Of a DNA stretch of 35,647 nucleotides, positions 12,701 to 20,907 are shown piece by piece. Under the pieces are notes generated by a model, which worked only from the letters and a program-made list of their open reading frames with translations, ran no database searches and had not been told where the DNA came from. This DNA comes from Lenisia limosa (taxonomy: Eukaryota > Breviatea). Positions within the stretch are counted from its first letter, which is position 1, and each line of letters opens with the position of its first letter. The stretch is from the NCBI GenBank assembly GCA_001655205.1, contig LPNZ01011251.1:1-35647 (forward strand), given 5' to 3'. The position numbers and the translations under genes are program-made.

Positions 12701-14708
12701 AGCATCAAAAGTTTATTGTTGATAAAACTGACCATTGTCATGATATTCAAAGATGGATACTACATTTGACTTTTCATGGTGATCACGTGTTTTGTTTTCG
12801 TAATCGTTCGGTGCAAAGCTGACGATCAGGTTCATTCCTAGTTATAAGGGTAACATTTAGAGAAAAGGTATAAAAGAAGCCAAAATAATGAAGTTGAACG
12901 CCTACCCTCAAGGTCAGCGTCTTGCACATAGTAGCCTTCAGCACCCAAGACAAGATCAACATCAATCTTGACGTGTTCTATAATGTTCATGGAGTTATAA
13001 TACACTCATATCATATTCAAAACCCCTGTCTGAAGAGTCACTCACCTGGTCTGGACTCTGAAGGTTCACTTTCACTACTTTCACTAGGTTCGGACTCAGA
13101 CGATTCTAAGACAATTATATTCAGAAACTAAACGACATCTCTTTCCTCTTTTTAATCAGAAAGCTTATTTTTTTGTATAACTATGTGCAACTATCAAGAG
13201 TACTGTTAACCAAGTACCTGACTCAGATGATTCGGAGGAAGAACAATCTTCGTTAAACGTCGGAATACACAAACCAAATTTGCACCTAAACATGTGACAA
13301 TGGATAAACGATGTACATTTAAAACCTCGATCTGCATACTTGAGCTCAATGCAGTCATCAAGGTCTTCTGGATGCTCACAATCATCATCTTTGTCACCTA
13401 TTGGATTATCATGAAATAATACATGAAAATTAATTGCTTACACAAGCCAATATCTGGACTACTCTCAGAGTTACAGTTTTCAATAAGAGTACGGATACAT
13501 ACTCCAAATGTGCACCTGAACATGTGAATTAGGTGACTCAATAAGATGCAATTATTGATAACCTCGATCTGCATACTTAAGCTCAATGCAGTCATCAAGG
13601 TCTTCTGGGCGCTCACAATCATTATCATTGTCACCTATTGGATATCATGAAATTACACGTGCAATTAAACAGTAAAACTTACATAAGCCAATATCTGGGC
13701 TAGAAGTGCAGTCTTCACTGACAGTAGGAATACAGAAACCAGAGAGACACCTTAATCATGTAAACACAGTGTGTTGCTCTCAAAACCAGGCTTAAGCTTA
13801 GATATAGAACATACTGTACTGTAACGCAGTTGTTTCCTGGATCGGGACAGTCACTGTCTTCTTCACCTGCAATAATCAGATGCAAATCAACTTAGTATCA
13901 AAAATTGGATCAGTAATCAACGATCAACAGTCCACGATTGCTATATTCATAATCAATTCTACAAGACAATTATTGTCTCACAAATATCAAATTCGGGAAC
14001 TGAAGGTTCAGCGTCTGTGAAGCACTCAAGGTCAACGTCAGGGATACAGAAATTGTATTGGCAGCTACACCGTATAACAGAAAGATATGAATCGCTGTCA
14101 CAAATTACAATTAAGCCAACTTCTTTTGAATGCAGTCATGTACCGTGTCTGGACAGTCCTCGACACTGTCACCTATATTGGTGAGATTGATACCACAACT
14201 CTCCCATTTTTCAATAAACATCCAAATTTATAAATCTTCTCGTCCGTCTAACATTCTTCGAAAATTAAAGAAAGGCCTAAGTCTCGTAAACATTCATCAT
14301 CAACCTCTGGAAAACACGTTTCATCTTGACAGCTACATTATAGTTAACGGGAAAATGGATCTTTCCAGAAGAGTCTGGTATTAAGTAAATCAGTTTCCAA
14401 CCTGAAATGAAAGCAATCATGCTCAATTTCGGGACAATCTTCCTCCGACATACCTTTAGTGATGAGAGTAGAAAAAGAAACAACATAACAATGTCCACTT
14501 CAGTCCATTTCATTGACATCAACTTACACTTTACATGACGATCAATTATTTCCGAAACGTCAGGGATGCTCTCAGGAATTTCTATGGAGTCATATCAGCA
14601 GGATTTACTTTTGTTCAAACCAGAGGGGAAGAAGGCATGATCTTTTGGGAAGGCTCTCGAGGCCAACGTCATGACCAAAAGGAAAACCGCAAGTATGTGA
14701 AACTTCAT
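9756..14708 (-). CDS. Type I membrane protein: six-Cys repeats, FG-GAP-like propeller, Ser/Glu stalk, TM helix
   Basis: Probable cell-surface adhesion or recognition protein; ligand unknown. The start at 14708 gives a signal peptide (MKFHILAVFLLVMTLASRA). Next comes a cysteine-rich region (about 14460-13190) of repeats of the type DDDCEHPEDLDDCIELKYADRG followed by CxFGxCIP, each spread over two small exons. A short Ser/Glu linker (ESSESEPSESSESEP) leads to a propeller-like region (about 12980-11000) with FG-GAP-type blades: ESFGADVDFY, SKFGLSIDQEED, DSILGSSVDLW and IDFGSSVSISEDVAVVGG, each followed by hydrophobic strands. The stalk has four decapeptide repeats (10548-10674), then another Cys pair (CTSGVSC, about 10150). 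The transmembrane helix is VIAAFGTAGIGLGVLF, followed by a basic stop-transfer RNRRR and a tail of about 20 residues ending TNEMPI before TAA at 9756-9758. There are about 25 exons. Exon limits in the propeller are less certain than those at the ends. Confidence 0.85.
10548..10674 (-). repeat. 30-bp coding minisatellite, about four copies (Ser/Glu stalk)
   Basis: Consecutive 30-bp units (10561, 10591, 10621 and 10651, plus a partial one before) share CAGAGCTTTCTTCTT on the plus strand. In the minus-strand reading frame each unit encodes a decapeptide of the type ESSEEESSVP. It sits between the propeller and the transmembrane helix, so it would form an acidic, extended stalk. A copy-number polymorphism would change the length without breaking the frame. 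Confidence 0.92.
13190..13880 (-). repeat. Tandem exon-intron repeats encoding six-Cys modules
   Basis: Units of about 236-240 bp repeat within the gene that starts at 14708. The blocks beginning near 13323 and 13559 are almost identical, including the flanking intron (shared stretch around CTCAATGCAGTCATCAAGG, then TCACCTATTGGA). A third unit (about 13680-13865) is more diverged. The conserved intronic sequence points to recent duplication of whole exon-intron units, not convergence at protein level. Confidence 0.85.
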
Positions 14709-15585
14709 CGTTGCTTCTCTTGTATTGGTATGGGAATGAAGCAGTGGAAGGGAGAGGAATTAGAGGAGGGTGTGCAAGAGCACTAAGCTTTGGTTTGAGG
14801 CTAACTTCACTAAAATATTAAATCACTAACACACGTTAAAAGCAAAAAGTTACATAGATGATAAGAATATAGAATCAGCGCAGGAGGAGAAAATGATTGA
14901 AATTAAGAGTAATCGACAACTTGCCTTTTTTGGTAATTGTAATCCGAAAACGTCCACTCCGTAGGAAGTATTTTATAACCATATAACTATACACCTCTTA
15001 GTCCCGCCGCGCAAACACATCCTACCTAGATGCGAAGCAACCTGATGAGATGAAATATGTAAGAAATATGTACATAAATACGGTGTGTTTATTTCATCTG
15101 CTTAGGGAAACTCTACAGTAAAGCACACCCATTGTGCTTTGTTGACATCCCTTCTTCTCAATATATTAGATATATTATATGAGTATACTACATTTCCTTT
15201 ACATTTCCAACGTTTGATCAAACCTTTGAAAAAAAAACAAAAAAAAATTACATTAAGGACTGTGACTTAAAAAGAAATGTGATTCCATTTCTTGGTCAAA
15301 ACTGTGATAACAACCCATACAACAACATACAGAGCTGACTAACCAGAACACACTGCACAAACTTAACAGAATTAATAAAAAAAACATTCCACCATCATCA
15401 CATTTAGGTGAAGGACCCTAAAGTCATTAAAAACCATCAAATTGAAGGCGGACAGTCACCTCACTCACAAATAACGATAAATTCTCGATGTAGTCACAAG
15501 AGAATGGTGTACTGATGTTATGTGCATATCTGTTGGGGTTAGCACGCTGCCGGAACATGTTTTGATAATGACATTAAACAGAGCC
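14709..15585. other. Intergenic region, no gene seen
   Basis: About 880 bp lie upstream of the gene starting at 14708 and downstream of the stop at 15586. The sequence is AT-rich, with A-runs near 15225-15245 and 15370. It should include the promoter of the left gene and the 3' UTR of the right gene. No RNA gene, conserved motif or inverted repeat was recognised. Confidence 0.5.
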
Positions 15586-17139
15586 TCACTTTGCTTCCTC
15601 TAGAGTTGGTTTTATCTCAGTCATTTCACACTTGCCGGGAGATGAGAGGCTATCGCTGGATTCTTCTTCAAAATCTAAAGGATCGTAAATGAGAATACCG
15701 TTGCTGTACAATATCAAAGGTTCGTAACACACCGAAGATTCTACTGTATTTGCATTTCCAAACCTCCAATACTATCGTAAGATGTGTATAAATCTATGCT
15801 GAATCGTGCCTCATATTCGAGCGGACATACCCCACTTCTGGATGATGAACCTATGCTGGTGAATGAAAAAGGGTCTTTTTCTGAATTAAAATATTATATA
15901 GTATCAATGTATAATACCATCTGATATAATACTGCACCATTGTAACATACATTGTTTGCGCCTCACATAAATCACTTCAGTAGCAACACACACACCATCG
16001 TCATGTTCAGATGCGAATAACGGAATGTGACTTCCCTTTGAGATTATGTTGATAAAAAAGCGTTTTTCAAAAACCTAACAATGATATTGTTGATAAGAAC
16101 TACATAATATGAATAGGATACGATAATACTAGTGCATACATTATGTATACACACCATTCACATATTAGATAATACGACATAATACACAACTATATACGCA
16201 CTTACTGTCGACCGATTTTTCTCAAGGGGGATCGGTCAAGACTTTCCACGGTCAGTGTATTGTATATCATAATGATACTGATATCATAATAAATGAATCA
16301 ATCCTCACCCCACTAACAAATAGGGATATGAAAAGAACGTTAAAAATGATGAGCGTTGCGCCCAAGCAAAAATGTCGGTATTTCCATATTTGCTTCAAGA
16401 GAACTATTTCAGTCAAAACCAAAAGAGTACATGCAATGTACGTACCTTTGAGACCAAATTCATGTGGTGGTTTATGGCTGTTTGCTTGGTCCTAAACAAA
16501 TCAAGGATCTGAGCCGATATAATTTCATTCTATTTTCAAGATCAAGAAATGAAGCCAGAAATTGTGTTTTTATCTAAAAGTCAGTTTGAATCATGTTTTC
16601 AAATGAAATTTTGCAAAAAAAAAACCCTCTGACCATCAAAATTGTCTCAAGATCTAATTGGAAGAGAACAAACAATCAAAATAAATTATAACTTACGCCT
16701 TGAGAGGTGGAGGGCTTTTGAGATAATGAAGCAACTTCTTCAACAGTTAATGGTGTTACTTGTACTGTGGCTTCTGTCTTTTCAAGTTGCACTTCCTAAA
16801 TGAATGTGTAACTGTTGTAACCTGAGTGCAGACAAAGAGTTCCATCTAATAGGGTTGACAAGAACCTGTAAACGTAGAATGCACTAGATGATATAATCTT
16901 ACGTTATTGAAAGTGATGATAAATTGTGACATAATATTATATGACATATATATGATATACACTATCGAATCTACTATGATTGCTTATTGTAAGTTCGAAA
17001 GCTAATAAGATCCAGGTTTGACTATTTCTTTTTCATTATCAGCAGATATAGACTACAGAAAGTCTTCCAATATTACCCTTGGACATACTGTCTGATCAAG
17101 TTTTGAGAGTTCCGACTCCTCTGGTTTAATCCCGTCCAT
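15586..17139 (-). CDS. Small single-pass membrane protein of unknown function, multi-exon
   Basis: No family was recognised. The likely start is the ATG at 17137-17139 (MDGIKPEESELSKLDQT, donor gtatgt). Next are an exon with VQVTPLTVEEVASLSQKP (about 16700-16797), a hydrophilic exon NSHKPPHEFGLK (about 16446-16492), and an exon ending in a hydrophobic helix, CLGATLIIFNVLFISLFV (about 16313-16405). A following exon, FFINIISKGSHIPLF (about 15950-16077), leads to the C-terminal exon NGILIYDPLDFEEESSD, which stops with TGA at 15586-15588. With no signal peptide and one internal helix it would be a type II protein of about 220-240 residues. The splice into the 15843-15890 exon is uncertain because one choice would create an early stop. 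It is divergent from the gene cluster beginning at 17834. Confidence 0.6.
16203..16259. mobile_element. Degenerate copy of TA-flanked miniature element (family A)
   Basis: The right arm, ATCGGTCAAGACTTTCCACG then GTCAGTG-TA, matches the arm of the intact element at 34518-34595 (ATCGGTCAAGACTTATCC). The left arm is shortened to TA-CTGTCGACCGAT. It lies in an intron of the gene starting at 17139. The family match is read directly; the deletion is inferred. Confidence 0.65.
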
Positions 17140-17833
17140 ACACGATGTTTGTGGAGCTACAGCATAAAGAAGCATGGCAATATAAAAACCCTTTGGAGAA
17201 AGACTTCATATTCAATGACTGAGAAAGAGGCAAGCAGGGGAAGAAGATGCCTCTTCTCATAGTATTTGGAGGAACGCTATCAGCGTATTTACTTCAAATA
17301 ATATTTGTAATATTTGCTTCCTCATTCTCACTAGGAACAGGAAATTGAAATATAGAACCAACACCCAACCGACAAGAATTATTTCACAATTTGATGTTGT
17401 TGACGGGCTTGGGCGTGTTGGTGGTGGCTGCTGTGCTGGGGCCTGGGGAGTGTTGGTGGGGTGGCTTGCTATGGCTTGGGGATTATTAAATTAACTTCTT
17501 TATACTTTTTTATTTATTGGTGCTATGATTATATATGTGCTCTTGCTCCTGTCTCCTTGGCTGTAACTCCTAACTCTCCTAACTCACCAGTAAAAACAAA
17601 ATGTTCTTCAAGGGGGGCAAACCGGAGGCAGATTACTTGTTCTCGTTTACCGGGAATACCCAAAACTTGTGCGGGTGCTGACATCTCAGGCTGACCTGAA
17701 AGCCAGAAGTGGCGGTGGCGGAAGCAGGCAGCAGCATAGCATGTAGCATAGCTTGGAACATAGCGCAGTAGTATAGTGTAGTGGTGTGTTGTATATATAT
17801 AGTGCTGCTATATAAGCAGACAGCCGAAGAGAA
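17140..17833. promoter_or_regulatory. Divergent intergenic region with G/T-rich patch and TATA-like element
   Basis: About 690 bp lie between divergent start codons. A strongly G/T-skewed stretch (about 17400-17490, GTTGGTGGTGGCTG-like) is followed by ordinary sequence. TATATATATAG (about 17791) and CTATATAAG (about 17807) lie just upstream of the ATG at 17834. The second is so close to the ATG that the first is the better TATA candidate. Promoter function is inferred from position only. Confidence 0.4.
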
Positions 17834-18202
17834 ATGAGGACGTTGTTTTTTGCTCTACTCTCGATTCTTTTTCTCTTTGGAGCCGGCCCAATAGCTGCAA
17901 AAAATGTAGATGATTTGACGTTGGAGCAGTTCTTCCATATAGTAGCCCAAAGAGTGGGTTGGTTTGTTGGTTTTTGTTCAAGGGCACCCACCTTCCCATA
18001 TTATAGGCTCTCTTTTTAAAAAATTAATTACCTCTTAATATTTTTTGAGAAGAATGAGAAGAACAGGCCCTAATTGCCCCGAAAACAACAAACCCCCGTT
18101 TCTGACCTCGGATGCAGTTGTGATTAATTACGACAGGGTGACTGGGAGTACTCCAAGCTCGAGCCTCTGGTTGCCAAGCTGCATTCAAATTGGTTCGATG
18201 AT
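17834..18202 (+). pseudogene. Signal peptide and first two exons of a second MACPF-gene paralogue, cut by an assembly gap
   Basis: Exon 1 (17834-17953) encodes a 40-residue start with a clear signal peptide (LLSILFLFGAGPIAA) followed by NVDDLTLEQFFHIVAQR. After the intron, exon 2 begins at 18137 (GDWEYSKLEPLVAKLHSNW) and is interrupted at 18203 by ten Ns. Both exons and the intron between them match the gene starting at 20533, so this is a duplicate 5' end. What follows the gap is not the rest of that gene but spermine synthase. It may be a truncated duplicate, the true start of a chimera, or a misjoin. The pseudogene label is provisional. Confidence 0.7.
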
Positions 18203-18212
18203 NNNNNNNNNN
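18203..18212. other. 10-N assembly gap at a suspicious gene junction
   Basis: Left of the gap is exon 2 of a MACPF-type paralogue. Right of it is the middle of a spermine synthase exon. The short, round N count suggests an unknown or overlapping gap size. It should not be read as ten missing bases. Confidence 0.95.
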
Positions 18213-19706
18213 GCATGGCTGGTGCCAAGTCCGTTACTATGCTGGAGGTGGGGGGTCTATAAGCTGAATTTGTAGCATCTTTAGTCTAATTAATCACAAT
18301 AACAACTCCTTTAGCTTGATGGTGCCGTGGTCGAAGGATGCCGTGAGCACTTGAGGGGAGTTTGCCACGACTCTCTTGACCAACTCAAGGGCGACAACTA
18401 TGAAGTATGCAAGTTGTGTATTGCCTTATGTAAATTGTTGCAAAGGGGTCTTTTTGTTTTGGTGAAAGACCCATTTTCAAAGGGGGCTGTTTCCCGTGCT
18501 ATTAGATGTGCTTATGTTTCATGATGATTATTCCCTTTCGGCCCCAACAAAGACCTAAGCTGATTGTACAAGTAGGGCTTCTTCAAAAACTATCGATATT
18601 TTACCGTGAAGCCCTATGTAGAAGTGAAGCCCTATGTATAAGTCGTTTCACTCGTGCCAAGTGGCTTTGGACAGACAGATCCTTTTATTTGTTCTATTTA
18701 GTTTTTCCATATAGTACATCCAAGATTGGTTCACTGTTTAAGCTGTATATGGAAAAACTAAATAGAACAAATAATACGATCTGTCTGTCCAAAGCCACTT
18801 GGCACGAGTGAAACGACTTATTTCTTGTTTCCATATATTGTCTACCACCTAACCCCTCAGGTTATTCTTGGCGACTGCTACCCTAGTTTGTTGAAGTACA
18901 TTGAGGAGGGAAGGCACTTTGACGTAATCGTCTATGACTTGACTCTTTTGCCCGTTGCTCCCTCTGAGGGTGGTGGTATGCCAGCCGCTCCGACTTCTGT
19001 GTGACTCTTATTCTGTTATACTATACTATGCTATGATCAATATTGTTGATTAACATGACAGTGATGGTGGAGGATAGTTTGCCAGATACATGCATATCAT
19101 ATTCCATTCTTTCTGTTTTTTTCGGGTATAAATATGTGAAGTCAGGGGACATGGCTTCCTCGGTATTCTTTCCTATTCTCTTTTTTCCATGTCATGTTTC
19201 ATCTCTTCAGATGCTGACGGATGGGAATTGTTCCAAAAGATCGTACCTGCTGCTATCAAGGTACGGCAGAGTGGGTGCTTTTTTTGTTATTTTTTTTATT
19301 ATTATTATTTTATTTTTTATATTTTTTTATCCTCACCATGAAGGTTGCAGGACCTAAGGGACATCTTCTTATGCAGGCTAATGGTTGGTGGTCCGCTAAC
19401 ATGCGTGAAATCAATGGGATAGAATATCATATTACAAGGTCACAGGGTATCGTTCGCAACTTTCGATGCTATTCTTTGAAATAAGTAATTCAACTCTTGA
19501 ACAATTATGGATCAACATAAGAGTTATTTATCATACCCTTATCAATACACACCATAATATACCCAGGCAAGAACAATCTGAAGCCTCTCGCTGGCCTTAA
19601 TAAGTTCCTTGACAACTACGAGATCCCCCTCAACGTCGTCAAAAACCCAGTCCTCATCCCATCCTACTACGAGAAGTGGATGTTCTACTACATTTCCCAG
19701 AAGTAG
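18213..19706 (+). CDS. SMS: Spermine synthase, C-terminal catalytic half (5' part missing)
   Basis: Aminopropyltransferase that makes spermine from spermidine and decarboxylated SAM in the cytosol. Six exon segments read in frame: 18213-18247 (MAGAKSVTMLE), 18315-18404 (LDGAVVEGCREHLRGVC), 18861-18975 (GDCYPSLLKYIEEGRHFDV then IVYDLTLLP), 19211-19260, 19344-19446, and 19567-19706 (IPSYYEKWMFYYISQK then TAG). These align residue by residue with the animal-type enzyme, including the FDxxxxDLTxxP stretch carrying the catalytic Asp and the conserved C-terminal PSYxExWxFY. The N-terminal domain and the GGGDGG nucleotide loop are absent and would lie in or before the 18203 gap. The intron between exons 2 and 3 holds two small inverted-repeat elements. 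Identity as spermine rather than spermidine synthase rests on the DLT motif and the C-terminus. Confidence 0.93.
18575..18614. mobile_element. Short relic of TA-flanked element (family B)
   Basis: TA-GGGCTTC at the left and GTGAAGCCC-TA at the right form a 40-bp inverted repeat flanked by TA on both sides. The ends match the family B termini at 29750 and 34453. The GTGAAGCCCTATGTA end is repeated again at 18624-18638. The core is lost. It lies in a spermine synthase intron. Confidence 0.55.
18641..18818. mobile_element. Hairpin (foldback) element in spermine synthase intron
   Basis: Two arms of about 73 bp (18641-18713 and 18746-18818) are near-perfect reverse complements around a 32-bp loop. 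The outer ends are AGTCGTTTCACTCGTGCC and its complement, with TA on each side. It has no coding capacity. The size and symmetry fit a young non-autonomous DNA element or a foldback unit. The transposase family is unknown. Confidence 0.85.
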
Positions 19707-20505
19707 AGGTGAGCCCCCTCTAATTGCTGCTAATAACTCTCTACTACCCCTAAGAACATTCTCTCACCGAAAGATGCCATCCTTCTGTTTCGATTGACCC
19801 TTGGTGACTGACTGACTTTTTAGTTCTGTGATGCAGAAAAGGTCTTTTCTGTTGTATAACTGTTTTGTGTTTTGTGTTGATGACAAATATGCCGTTTCAA
19901 AAAAAAAATACAGACAAGGGGGGGGGGGTGAATATATCCTGAATATCTTTAGCATTCGTGTAGCAAGGATGGCAGTGAGGCCCTTGGATAAACAGGGGAG
20001 CAGGGAAATTGGTCAGTGGTCTTTTAATATATCACACGTAGTCATGTTTCTCATTTCTACACATAGCCGGCCTCAAGGGCTGGTTGAGGGCTGGGGCCAA
20101 CGGGGCTCAAGGGACAACTTCCCGGTACGTACCGGGCATAATCCTCCGCTAAGCTCTTGGTCTTACTTTTGACCGAAATGGCGTGGAGTTTGCGCGAGGT
20201 GGCGTACCAGAGAAGGGACAACTAATCACAAACTGTTTGCAAACTTTTGGTGTCCACATTTTCTTCCGTGGCACCGACGCTGTGGGGTGGTGGCTGTGTT
20301 TTACTGAGTGGGGTGCTTTGTACTATGTGCTGCTGCGGCCGCGGGATCGGACGTTCAGAGGCCCACCCCGCGGGGTCATGGAAATTATATCGGTTAAAAC
20401 TGGTAACAATTTCCAAAATTTCCGGTTAAAACCAAAAAACCTGCCTTTGAAATAAGGTCCACAAGAGCAGCGCACATAACATAGCTAGCAGGTACGTGAA
20501 AGAAT
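19707..20505. other. Intergenic region with a GC-rich island
   Basis: About 800 bp lie between the spermine synthase stop and the MACPF gene. Around 20060-20370 the base composition shifts sharply to GC-rich, with GCGGCCGCGG and CCACCCCGCGGGG, against an AT-rich background. A perfect 16-bp palindrome, CCCGGTACGTACCGGG, lies at 20121-20136. Open frames here are short and show no splice logic or recognised family. No gene is called. Confidence 0.5.
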
Positions 20506-20532
20506 ATGACCAACCCTCCTCGAATACGACAA

Positions 20533-20907
20533 ATGAGAACTTTTTACATTTCGTATGCTCTGCTTTCGATTCTTCTTCTCTTTGGAGTCGGCCCAATATC
20601 TGCAAAAAATGTAGATGATTTGACATTGGAGCAGTTCTTCCATATAGTGGCCAAAAGAGTGGGTTGGTTTGTTGGAGGGCACCCACCTTTCCATCTTTTA
20701 TTAACGTATAAACCTTATATAAACTCTTTCTTTATTAATTTATGTTTGTTTACCTCTAAATATTTTTCGAGAAGAAGAGAAGAACAGGCCAATTGCCCCG
20801 AAGACAATTGCTGACCTCGGATGCTGTTGATTAATTCCGACAGGGTGATTGGGAGTACTCCAAGCTCGAGCCTCTGGTTGCCAAGCTGCATTCAAATTGG
20901 TTCGATG
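20533..20907 (+). repeat. Segmental duplicate of 17834-18202
   Basis: Exon 1, intron 1 and the start of exon 2 match the block at 17834-18202. The intron also retains similarity (GTGGGTTGGTTTGTTGG at the donor, and GAGAAGAACAGGCC, ATTGCCCCGAA and CTGACCTCGGATGC before the acceptor). Intronic conservation argues for a recent tandem duplication. Exon 2 continues past the point where the first copy meets its gap. Confidence 0.9.

Noticed and set aside
17461-17694. 77-codon plus-strand frame upstream of the duplicated gene
   Set aside because: It lies in a G/T-rich intergenic stretch, has no signal or domain, and no splice connection to the exon at 17834.
19043-19484. Two overlapping plus-strand frames rich in Phe/Ile
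   Set aside because: They read through a T-rich intron of spermine synthase. The real exons are 19211-19260 and 19344-19446 in the enzyme's frame.
20183-20455. Plus-strand frames in the GC-rich island
   Set aside because: Overlapping frames on both strands are a by-product of GC-rich sequence with few stops. No family resemblance or splice logic was seen.
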